Assembly (NCBI GenBank): GCA_034928535.1 | Contig: JAYFOV010000004.1 | Coordinates: 1-64,000, forward strand | Reading direction: 5' to 3' | Source of the DNA: CAXXOK01 sp001604115 | Lineage (GTDB): Bacteria > Bacillota > Clostridia > Christensenellales > Aristaeellaceae | DNA length: 64,000 nt | Shown: positions 17,501 through 24,000 of the stretch, piece after piece | Layout: every line of letters begins with the position of its first letter | Numbering within the stretch: position 1 is the stretch's first letter | Position numbers and translations under genes: made by a program | The notes under the pieces: model-generated | Told to the model about the DNA's origin: nothing | The model's database searches: none | The model's input: only the letters and a program-made list of their open reading frames with translations

Positions 17501-17799
17501 ATTGTTTTGCGGCCGAAGCCAGGGCACGCTCGCTGGACATCTGCCTGGCGGGACACACCGCCGTCATCCCTGTGATGGTGGGGCGCGATGAAGATGCGTT
17601 CCTTCTGTCCAACAAGATGCGGGAGCGCGGCGTGTTCGTACCCCCGGCCGTGTATCCTGCTGTACCTAAGAACAAAGCGCGCCTCCGCTTTTGCGTGATC
17701 AGCGAGCACAAGCCGGAGCAGATCGTGACCGCGCTGGATACGCTGGTGGCCTTGGCGGCGGAGCTGGACATCAAGCTGCCTACGCCCAGCGGCAAGTAA
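14503..17799 (+). CDS. Tri-domain AMP-ligase / acyl carrier protein / alpha-oxoamine synthase
   Basis: A single 1098-residue polypeptide with three parts. Residues ~1-560 are an ANL adenylating domain (LCTSGTTGTS near 163, GFGMTETA near 352, YPTGDVV, then the hinge GRCKDVIINESGENVYPDE). Residues ~596-673 are a carrier protein with the phosphopantetheine Ser in HGDSLQ near 631. Residues ~700-1098 are a PLP-dependent alpha-oxoamine synthase of the KBL/BioF/serine palmitoyltransferase family, with NYVGMSGRPEV, DEAHSACVIG and the PLP Lys in TLSKGLGTCGG near 936. Together they could activate a fatty acid, load it on the carrier, and condense it with an amino acid, losing CO2, to give an alpha-amino ketone. 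The following reduction would be by the overlapping SDR. This matches the logic of bacterial sphingolipid or sulfonolipid synthesis (ligase, ACP and SPT as separate proteins in known cases). The amino acid and chain length are unknown. Confidence 0.88.
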   Translation: MNLLDIGAISRTLRADMRLETLYHIICNYGDTEAAVWLENGQEKSYTFQDYARMTRNYAAAIRKQLGAAPGAYVAISLDTCKEWFPVFWGVIQAGYNALLVDAALSDDMVAYLLGQSGAKGIIAAKTRALPEGVTPIMLTSLMAAPDAPADFVAVYGDQVGLCTSGTTGTSRIFVYHGHAVVEQVLSSEILHRAQKRIIGAEHRRALAFLPFHHVFGFMANVMWVHFLGYANIYMENRTPQVILETAQRFQPELLMAVPLLANNFCAGLSRSLSKQSALKRGMFKVLKGISLGVQTVAPSVGLTLAEKLLFAGIDRKLLGTNIKVIILGGSHTPSEHLRTLNALGYYTVCGFGMTETAVTSLETTLNLRKRVSGSVGKPLNNVEYRVTPGEKKGRRGEMLIRGKSIHTGRLVDGQLLPPDTLEGGWYPTGDVVRLEKGDRMFVEGRCKDVIINESGENVYPDELEDAFSAMEGVEQFTVLGVLKPGKNQKYEDIVLAMNVGDHYKDDAYLESLMRQVLAVNAKLPTLKRVSRVIVTAEKLPLVNGIKVKRLALKTMLQENKLAYRDLRMTLQKTAPQEAPAPEVVAREVKPTDLQMNEIKQKVRALYAEALSLDVGAFADDAHFIDDLHGDSLQVLAAALKAEEQFNVNIPVEEYGRCTTVEDMSALIYGKLNGVGAYENQSQPDEEITPIRTFEETPEFIAFQNRMHALMSTGEDNPYFVCHESPLRDKSLMAGHEVLNFGSYNYVGMSGRPEVQAAAKAAIDQYGTSASGSRLLAGEKKLYQELERELADWKHAEDCLVLVGGHSTNVTLVGNFCGKNDLIVYDALAHNSIEQGCRLSRATSKPFPHNDPEALESILRTQRDRYAKVLIVIEGAYSMDGDIANVPAFVALKKKYGCFLLVDEAHSACVIGETGGGVDEYFGLAPDDVDIKMGTLSKGLGTCGGYLAGSRSIIEYLRYNLPGFVFSVGISPPLAAATLESVRQLRHNPQIMADMKRNIDCFAAEARARSLDICLAGHTAVIPVMVGRDEDAFLLSNKMRERGVFVPPAVYPAVPKNKARLRFCVISEHKPEQIVTALDTLVALAAELDIKLPTPSGK

Positions 17800-17810
17800 A
17801 TCGCCCTGTA

Positions 17811-17850
17811 GCCGGGAACAGAGGGAATCCCCCTCCGCTCCCGGCTTTTT
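17811..17850 (+). terminator. Terminator of the SDR/fusion operon
   Basis: GCCGGGA...CAGAGGG pairs, with two mismatches, with CCCTCC..TCCCGGC and is followed by TTTTT (17846-17850). It isolates the two-gene operon from rsmI. Confidence 0.8.
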
Positions 17851-17897
17851 GCATGCCCGGTGCTCGGCGTTTTGCGCGCTGCACAGCAGTCCTGCCC

Positions 17898-17926
17898 TTG
17901 ACACGTTTTTCAAAATGCCCTATGCT
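17898..17926 (+). promoter_or_regulatory. rsmI promoter
   Basis: TTGACA (17898-17903), 17 bp, TATGCT (17921-17926). Confidence 0.75.
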
Positions 17927-18004
17927 AACCATGCCCATTCGGACAAATCAAACACGCGCCTGCCCGCAGCCCGGGCAGTGCCTTGCAGGATTGGAGACAC
18001 ATCC

Positions 18005-18868
18005 ATGCCGACGCTCTATGTGGTGGCAACCCCCATCGGCAACCTGGGCGATATGAGCCCTCGGGCGCTGGAAACCCTCCGGCAGGTTTCCCTGATCGCG
18101 GCGGAGGATACCCGCGTCACACAGAAGTTACTGGCCGCCTTTGACATCCACACCCCTCTGACCAGCTGCCATGAGCACAACGAGCGCGCCAAAGCAGCGC
18201 AGATCGTAGCCCGCATGCTGGCCGAGGGCATTGATGTGGCCGTCACGACTGATGCGGGCACGCCCTGCATCAGCGATCCGGGGAGTCTGCTCACTGCGGA
18301 GGCCATCCGCAGCGGCATCCCCGTGCTGGCTGTGCCCGGTTGCAGCGCGGTAGTCGCCGCGCTGAGCATCAGCGGTATGCCCATCACGGATTACACCTTC
18401 TATGGGTTTTTACCCCGCCAAAAGGTGGAACTGACCGAAAAACTGCTCGCCATGGCACGTGCTTCGCAAATCGCCGTGGTGTATGAATCGCCGCACCGCA
18501 TCCTGGATCTGCTCGCCTGTGTGCAGGCAGCGCTGCCCAAAACCCAGGTGAGCGCCAGCTGCGACCTGACCAAGAAATTTGAACTGACGGTGCGCGGCAC
18601 AGTGGGCGAGGTGCTCGCCGCGCTGCAAGCCAACCCCAAGGCAGATAAAGGCGAATATTGTGTGGTGTTGCAGTGGCACGATGCCCTGCCCCAAGCTTTG
18701 CCGCCCTGCACCCTGTCGCTGGAGGCACAGCTCTTTGACGCGCTGCTGAGCGGGCACACGCTTCGCGAAGCTACCGACGCGCTGGTTGCCGCAGGCGAAC
18801 GGAAAAATGCCGTCAAGGCCGCCGCGCTGCGCGTGAAGCATATGCTCCCTGACGCGGACGATGCCTGA
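18005..18868 (+). CDS. rsmI: 16S rRNA (cytidine-1402 2'-O)-methyltransferase RsmI
   Basis: Methylates the ribose of C1402 in the ribosomal P site, using SAM. The tetrapyrrole-methylase fold is recognisable from LYVVATPIGNLGDMSPRALE at the N-terminus, AEDTRVTQKLL, TTDAGTPCISDPG, PGCSAV and YESPHRI. Length is 287 aa, typical. The ATG at 18005 has GGAG about ten bases upstream; earlier in-frame codons belong to the leader. The partner enzyme for the same nucleotide, rsmH, is also in this window (30302-31246) but not linked. Confidence 0.94.
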   Translation: MPTLYVVATPIGNLGDMSPRALETLRQVSLIAAEDTRVTQKLLAAFDIHTPLTSCHEHNERAKAAQIVARMLAEGIDVAVTTDAGTPCISDPGSLLTAEAIRSGIPVLAVPGCSAVVAALSISGMPITDYTFYGFLPRQKVELTEKLLAMARASQIAVVYESPHRILDLLACVQAALPKTQVSASCDLTKKFELTVRGTVGEVLAALQANPKADKGEYCVVLQWHDALPQALPPCTLSLEAQLFDALLSGHTLREATDALVAAGERKNAVKAAALRVKHMLPDADDA

Positions 18869-18979
18869 CCGCCCACCGCCGCTTCGCCATACAACATAAC
18901 AGCTCTGCGCCTGTGCGCAGGCGGAAGGGAGCACCCGCAAGCCCCTGCGCCCTTAGCGCACGGCAGGCGGCCACCCAGC

Positions 18980-20752
18980 ATGACCAAGCATGAAGCCCTG
19001 AAAACCTTTTTTGGCTATGATACCTTTCGGGATGGGCAGGAAGCGCTGATCGATGCGCTGCTCGCCGGGCAGGATGCGCTGGGCGTGATGCCCACCGGCG
19101 CCGGAAAATCCCTGTGCTATCAGGTGCCCGCGCTGCTGCGGGAAGGCATTGCCCTGGTGGTGAGCCCACTCATTTCCCTGATGAAGGATCAGGTTGCCGC
19201 GCTGAAGTCGGCCGGTGTTGCGGCGGCATACATCAACAGCTCCCTGACGGGCGGGCAGCAGCGCGAAGCGTTGCGCCGCGCCGCACTGGGCGCCTACCGC
19301 ATCATTTATATCGCGCCTGAGCGGCTGGATGTGCCGGAGTTTACTGCCTTTGCCCGCAGCGCCTGCCTGAGCCTGATCGCCGTGGACGAGGCACACTGCG
19401 TGAGCCAGTGGGGGCAGGATTTCCGCCCCAGCTACCTCAAAATCGTCGATTTTATCGAGAGCCTGCCCAGCCGCCCGCCTGTGGGCGCATACACCGCCAC
19501 CGCGACCCCGCAGGTCAAGGCGGACATGGCGCGCCTGCTGCGGCTCAATGCCCCTGTGACCCGCGTGACCGGGTTTGACCGCCCCAACCTGCGCCTTTCC
19601 TGCCTGAAACCGCGCGACAAGTTTGCCGCACTCATGGAGGTAGTGCAGCGCCACAGGGGGGAAAGCGGCATCGTCTACTGCAATACCCGCAAGGCCGTGG
19701 AGGAGGTGTGCCTGCGCCTGACCGGCGAAGGCGTGCGTGCCACCCGCTACCATGCCGGACTGGCCGATGCGGAGCGCATGCACAATCAGGATGCCTTTCA
19801 GTATGACGAGCGTCCGGTGATTGTCGCCACCAACGCGTTTGGCATGGGCATTGACAAGTCTAACGTCAGCTATGTAGTGCACTATAACATGCCCCGCAGC
19901 TTGGAAAATTATTATCAGGAAGCAGGCCGCGCCGGGCGAGACGGCAGTCCTGCAGAGTGTGTGCTGCTGTACAGCGGGCAGGATGTGATCACCGGCCGCT
20001 GGATGGTCGAGCACAGCGAGCCAAACCCAGAGCTTACCGCCGATGAACAGGCGGCTCTGTATCAGCGCGATATGGATCGCCTCAAACAGATGACCTTCTA
20101 CTGTGCCGGCAGGCGCTGCCTGCGGCAGTTTATCCTCAACTATTTTGGCGAGCGGGCGGGGGCGGATTGCGGCAATTGCTCCGTTTGCCTGGGCGAGCCG
20201 TTGCATGCGGAAGAGCCGGAGCGCGCCCCGGCGCACCGTGGATCGCCTACCGTTAGCATTGGCCAGCCAAAGCCCAAGCGCCTGAAGCCCGCCCCGGAGG
20301 AAGAATCCCCGCTGTACGCCTTACTCAAGCACCAGCGCGCCCAAATCGCCGCCGAGAAGCGCGTGCCTGCCTACGTTATTTTTACCGATGCCACCCTTCG
20401 GGACATGGCCGCCAAGAAACCCCATACCTGGGATGATCTGGCGCGCGTGACCGGCGTGGGCAGCAAGAAGCGGGATCTGTACGGCGATGCCTTCCTGACG
20501 CTCATCTGCCGCCACGAAGGGGTCTTCTATGCCCCCCGCACCATCGAGGAGGATGATGGCTTTGACTCCGACGCTTTGCCTGTGAGCGGGCGTGCGGGCG
20601 ACAATACCGGCCGCCCCTGGAGCACGGGCGAAGATGATCGCCTGCGGGAGGAATTTGAGAGTGATGCTACCATCGCCGAGATGTGCGAGGAGCACGAGCG
20701 CTCCCCCTTCGCCATCCGTGCCCGTTTGCGGCGACTGGGGCTGATGCTGTGA
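18980..20752 (+). CDS. recQ: ATP-dependent DNA helicase RecQ with an extra C-terminal HTH-like tail
   Basis: A 3'-5' superfamily 2 helicase of 590 aa. Motif I (PTGAGKSLCYQ) is near residue 35-45, the DEAH box (VDEAHCVSQWGQDFRPSY) near 136, and motif VI QEAGRAGRDG near 315. The RecQ zinc motif follows (CRR..., CGNCSVC, near 390-400), then an HRDC domain at about 440-510. After a short linker, residues ~545-590 (WSTGEDDRLREEF ... FAIRARLRRLGL) look like a small helix-turn-helix not found in E. coli RecQ. No clear promoter lies in the 111 bases after rsmI, so the two may be co-transcribed. Confidence 0.93.
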   Translation: MTKHEALKTFFGYDTFRDGQEALIDALLAGQDALGVMPTGAGKSLCYQVPALLREGIALVVSPLISLMKDQVAALKSAGVAAAYINSSLTGGQQREALRRAALGAYRIIYIAPERLDVPEFTAFARSACLSLIAVDEAHCVSQWGQDFRPSYLKIVDFIESLPSRPPVGAYTATATPQVKADMARLLRLNAPVTRVTGFDRPNLRLSCLKPRDKFAALMEVVQRHRGESGIVYCNTRKAVEEVCLRLTGEGVRATRYHAGLADAERMHNQDAFQYDERPVIVATNAFGMGIDKSNVSYVVHYNMPRSLENYYQEAGRAGRDGSPAECVLLYSGQDVITGRWMVEHSEPNPELTADEQAALYQRDMDRLKQMTFYCAGRRCLRQFILNYFGERAGADCGNCSVCLGEPLHAEEPERAPAHRGSPTVSIGQPKPKRLKPAPEEESPLYALLKHQRAQIAAEKRVPAYVIFTDATLRDMAAKKPHTWDDLARVTGVGSKKRDLYGDAFLTLICRHEGVFYAPRTIEEDDGFDSDALPVSGRAGDNTGRPWSTGEDDRLREEFESDATIAEMCEEHERSPFAIRARLRRLGLML

Positions 20753-20758
20753 CCATCA

Positions 20759-20807
20759 CAGGCCGTCAAAATGGCAGGGCAATGCGCCCTCCCGTCTTGA
20801 CGGCCTG
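20759..20807. terminator. Hairpin after recQ
   Basis: CAGGCCGTCAA (20759-20769) pairs perfectly with TTGACGGCCTG (20797-20807), with a second nested GC-rich hairpin inside. The T run is weak (CCTGTTT). The rest of 20808-21052, between converging genes, holds nothing I can support. Confidence 0.6.
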
Positions 20808-21052
20808 CCTGTTTATCCTGTCCTTCGCGGTGTTGGGGATGGATCCTGTGCATAAGCCCTTTCAGGGCTTGGATTGTTATCACATAAGCTTGAAAACGTG
20901 CCCCTAGTGCTTGAACAGCCGAATAACCCCTGCAGGGCTGGCGACCGCAGGATGCCCCCATGGTTGCTTGCTGCCAACTTTGCCGGATTGCCTTCTGAGC
21001 CTTAACAAAGCGGATGGCAGACCTTTGCCCTACAACAACGGCCGGGCAGCTG

Positions 21053-22006
21053 TTACGGCTGTGCCCCCAGCTTGCGCACCTCGCCGCTGCGGATGGTATG
21101 CCGCAGCCCGGCTGCATCCCGCACGATCAATGCACCGTTGGTCGCAACATCTTCGGCAAGCCCTTGATGCTCGACGCCATCCGCCTGCCAGGCCACCTGC
21201 TGTCCGAGGGTCATGCTGCGCGCGCGATAGGCGGCCAGATGATCCTGCATCCCCGGACGATAGGCCAGCAAGCGCTTTGCGATTTCGGCTGCCAACAGGT
21301 TTTTAACGGGGTGTGTACAGCGCAGATCCCCCACGATATTCCGCAGCGGCTCCGGCCACGGGGTCGGGCGCAGGTTCAGGCCAATGCCGATCAGCAGGGA
21401 TTCCACGGTGCCTGTTTCAAAATCCGTCGTCGCCTCCGTCAGGATGCCGCATACCTTCTTTTCTTCCCAAAACAGATCGTTGACCCATTTGATGCGCAAA
21501 GTTCGGCTGCAAATGTGCTGTACCGCTTCTGCCACCGCTACGGCGGCATAGGCAGTCACGCCCAGCGCATCCTCCGCCGCTTGCCCCGCGCCAATGGCCA
21601 GCGTCAGGTACAGGCCGCCTGCCGGGGAGTAAAATGCCCGCCCCAGTCGGCCGCGCCCAGCGGTTTGTTCCTCCGCCACCAGCAAAAACGGCGCCTTCTC
21701 GCCGCCCATGAGCAGTCGCCTGGCTTGGTTGTTGGTGGAATCGACTTTGTCAAGGCAGTGGATGCCCAGCGCGTCATCCGCAAGCAGCCGCCGCAACACA
21801 CCCTCGCTGGCGCGGTCATACTCCGGCGCCAATCGATACCCCCGGTTGGGCGCCGACTCAATGGCAACGCCCTCCTCCTTGAGGGCTTGGATCGCCTTCC
21901 AAATGGCGTTGCGGGATACGTGAAAACGATCCGCCAATGCCTGCCCGGATAGCGCCGCCTCTCGGCTTTGCTCCAGCGCCTGCATCAGGTTTTCTTTCAG
22001 CGACAT
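21053..22006 (-). CDS. birA: Biotin operon repressor / biotin-[acetyl-CoA-carboxylase] ligase
   Basis: A bifunctional BirA of 317 aa. Residues ~1-60 are a winged-helix DNA-binding domain (LADRFHVSRNAIWKAIQALKEEG), so it is the repressor-type protein. The ligase domain has the biotinyl-AMP loop EEQTAGRGRLGRAF, KWVNDLFWEEKKVCGIL and GIGLN. The C-terminal SH3-like part ends the protein. The ATG at 22006 has GGAG eight bases upstream. No biotin biosynthesis genes are nearby, so its regulon lies elsewhere, probably transport. Confidence 0.93.
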   Translation of the reverse strand: MSLKENLMQALEQSREAALSGQALADRFHVSRNAIWKAIQALKEEGVAIESAPNRGYRLAPEYDRASEGVLRRLLADDALGIHCLDKVDSTNNQARRLLMGGEKAPFLLVAEEQTAGRGRLGRAFYSPAGGLYLTLAIGAGQAAEDALGVTAYAAVAVAEAVQHICSRTLRIKWVNDLFWEEKKVCGILTEATTDFETGTVESLLIGIGLNLRPTPWPEPLRNIVGDLRCTHPVKNLLAAEIAKRLLAYRPGMQDHLAAYRARSMTLGQQVAWQADGVEHQGLAEDVATNGALIVRDAAGLRHTIRSGEVRKLGAQP

Positions 22007-22183
22007 AAGGCTCTCCGTTCCTCCGATGGCCGGCATCGGCTCTGGTTTCCCCCGCAGGGACACGGCTATCTGTTTCCATTATAGCAAGCGGCGCGTATGG
22101 TTACAAGCCGTTCTCGCATGCGGGGTTGCGCATCTGCTGTGTGAGGGGTTTGCCTGCTCCGGCGAAAAAAGCCTCCCCATGGA

Positions 22184-22213
22184 TTGACACCCACCCGCGC
22201 CGGTTGTTATGAT
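22184..22213 (+). promoter_or_regulatory. Upstream promoter of the nadR-like gene
   Basis: TTGACA (22184-22189), 18 bp, TATGAT (22208-22213). It is the first of two tandem promoters. Confidence 0.7.
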
Positions 22214-22267
22214 GGGGTGGCAAAGCGCCGTAGTGTGCCGCCTTGCTCGTCAAAAAGCAGACAATGC

Positions 22268-22296
22268 TTGTTCCCTTGCGGAAAAGCCGCTATACT
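22268..22296 (+). promoter_or_regulatory. Proximal promoter of the nadR-like gene
   Basis: TTGTTC (22268-22273), 17 bp, TATACT (22291-22296), 34 bases from the start codon. Confidence 0.65.
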
Positions 22297-22330
22297 ATCC
22301 CACAGTGCAACCAAGCCAAGGAGGGTACGT

Positions 22331-23374
22331 ATGTACAAGACCGGCGTATATTTTGGCCGTTTCTGCCCGCCGCACAGAGGCCATCTGTATCAGATCATCG
22401 AGGCTTCCACCCAGTGTGAAAAGCTGGTGGTGGTCATCTCCGACAATGCGGAGCAAACGCGCGAGATTTGCCAGGCGGCTGGGCTGCCCACCATCACCTA
22501 CCAACTGCGCAAGCAGTGGATATCCCAGCAGGTGCAGGATATGGAACACATTGAGGTGCGCGTGCTGGACGAAACCGACATCCCCGCCGCGCCGGACGGC
22601 TGGCCAGCCTGGAGCCAGCGCATGAAGGCCGTGGTACCGGAGGGTATCGATGCATTTTTCATGGGGGATTTTGAAGATCAGTCCATGTTTGCGGAGTTTT
22701 TCCCCAACAGCACGGTAGCGCTGTTTGACCCCGCCCGCACGCGCTACCCTATATCCGCCACGGACATCCGCAAGAACATCCTGGGCAACTGGCATTACAT
22801 CCTTGGCTCGGCGCGTCCTTTCTTCGCCAAAAAAGTGCTCATTGCCGGCACGGAAAGCTGCGGCAAAACAACGCTGACCAAGTGCCTGGCCAAGCTGTAC
22901 AATACCTCCTGGTCGGAGGAGGTAGGCCGTTATTATGCCAGGGACTATCTGGGCAATGATGAAACCATTTTTACGGATACCGATTTCATGCGCATCGCCC
23001 ATTTGCAATACGAGCAGGATTATCAGGCGCTGCGCAGTGCAAACCGTGTTTGCTTTTTTGATACGGACGCTACCTATACCGACTATTTCAGCGAGATTTA
23101 CCTGGGACGCCGCAACCCGGTGGTGGAGGCTTACATTGATGCAGGCAAGTATGACTTGATGCTTTACCTGCTGCCGGATGTCAAATGGGTGTCGGACGGC
23201 CAGCGCCTGAACGGTGAGCAGGAGCGCCGTATGGCGCTGAGCGACCGGCTTTTGAACATGTACCACTACCACGGGTTTGGCAGCAAGCTGGTGGTGGTGG
23301 GCGGGGATTATACCCAGCGCCTGAGCCGTGCCATCGAGCTGGTGGATGGCCTGATGGGCGATGTGGCTCACTAA
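22331..23374 (+). CDS. nadR: NadR-like NMN adenylyltransferase / ribosylnicotinamide kinase
   Basis: A 347-residue enzyme for NAD salvage. The N-terminal nucleotidyltransferase has YFGRFCPPHRGHLYQI, containing the HxGH-type ATP site, plus the late ISATDIRKN motif. The C-terminal kinase has a P-loop, AGTESCGKTTL, near residue 173. By family, it phosphorylates ribosylnicotinamide to NMN and adenylates NMN to NAD. The N-terminal HTH repressor domain of enterobacterial NadR is missing, so it should not bind DNA. The ATG at 22331 follows AAGGAGGG. It has its own tandem promoters. Confidence 0.88.
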   Translation: MYKTGVYFGRFCPPHRGHLYQIIEASTQCEKLVVVISDNAEQTREICQAAGLPTITYQLRKQWISQQVQDMEHIEVRVLDETDIPAAPDGWPAWSQRMKAVVPEGIDAFFMGDFEDQSMFAEFFPNSTVALFDPARTRYPISATDIRKNILGNWHYILGSARPFFAKKVLIAGTESCGKTTLTKCLAKLYNTSWSEEVGRYYARDYLGNDETIFTDTDFMRIAHLQYEQDYQALRSANRVCFFDTDATYTDYFSEIYLGRRNPVVEAYIDAGKYDLMLYLLPDVKWVSDGQRLNGEQERRMALSDRLLNMYHYHGFGSKLVVVGGDYTQRLSRAIELVDGLMGDVAH

Positions 23375-23442
23375 GCCTTGCTTTGGGGACTGATTGCTGC
23401 GCCCGGGATTTGTGAACACACCGTGAACATTCAATCTTCTGG

Positions 23443-23471
23443 TTGACAATCCAACCATCGCCTCCTATAAT
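23443..23471 (+). promoter_or_regulatory. Consensus promoter of the marR-ABC operon
   Basis: TTGACA (23443-23448), 17 bp, TATAAT (23466-23471). The -10 lies wholly within the left arm of the palindrome at 23459-23498. Confidence 0.92.
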
Positions 23472-23498
23472 GTTAGCATCCTAACATTATAGGAGGCG
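23459..23498. promoter_or_regulatory. 18-bp perfect palindromic operator over the -10 and the ribosome binding site
   Basis: CGCCTCCTATAATGTTAG (23459-23476) is repeated exactly in inverted form at 23481-23498 around a CATC centre. The left arm contains the -10 box and the right arm the AGGAGG (23491-23496). The transcription start should fall near the centre, so only the right arm is transcribed and an RNA hairpin is not expected. A DNA operator for the adjacent MarR protein is the best reading. Confidence 0.88.
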
Positions 23499-23500
23499 AC

Positions 23501-23533
23501 ATGCAATCCAAGCGTATTCAAAACAGGACGTAA
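23501..23533 (+). other. Ten-codon ORF after the strong RBS, out of frame with marR
   Basis: ATG at 23501 is the only start at the right distance from AGGAGG, yet its frame reads ten codons and stops at 23531-23533, nine bases before the marR ATG at 23542. It is either a short coupled upstream ORF or the trace of a one-base deletion in the 5' end of marR (see findings). Confidence 0.5.
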
Positions 23534-23541
23534 CCTTTGCC

Positions 23542-24000
23542 ATGCGGCGGCTGTTCAATCTGATCCGTCGCCTGGCGGAAACAAAAACCGCGCCTCACGA
23601 GCAGCTCACCCCCATGCAAGGGCGCATGATTGGTTTCATCCAGCACCATGACGCAGGGGAAGTGTACCAGCGCGATTTGGAGCGTGCGTTTGAAATACGG
23701 CGTTCCACCGCCAGCACGATCCTGCAGACCATGGAAAAAAACGGACTGATCCGCCGGGAATCCGTGCCCCATGACGCGCGCCTGAAACGCGTTGTGCTCA
23801 CCCCGGAAGCCATCTCCTACAGCAAGCGTTTTCATCAGGATATGGCCAAAGTGGAAGCCTATATCAAACGAGGTGTGACCCAGGAGGAACTGGCATCTTT
23901 TTTTACCATCATGGCCAAATTCGAGCACAATCTCAATGAATATCTCGCCCGCTCGGGCGAACAACCGCAGCCGCCGTGCTGCGGGGAGGGAGAACAATGA
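23542..24000 (+). CDS. MarR-family transcriptional regulator
   Basis: A 152-residue winged-helix regulator. LTPMQGRMIGFI begins the DNA-binding region, with the recognition helix around RRSTASTILQTMEKNGLI and the wing in VPHDARLKRVVLT. It ends in a Cys-containing tail (PPCCGEGEQ) that could sense metals or thiols, but this is speculation. The ATG at 23542 lacks its own ribosome binding site. In this same frame, open codons continue upstream to the strong RBS (AYSKQDVTFAMRRLFN), suggesting the original N-terminus was longer. The gene overlaps the first ABC gene by four bases. It probably represses its own operon through the palindrome. Confidence 0.85.
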   Translation: MRRLFNLIRRLAETKTAPHEQLTPMQGRMIGFIQHHDAGEVYQRDLERAFEIRRSTASTILQTMEKNGLIRRESVPHDARLKRVVLTPEAISYSKRFHQDMAKVEAYIKRGVTQEELASFFTIMAKFEHNLNEYLARSGEQPQPPCCGEGEQ

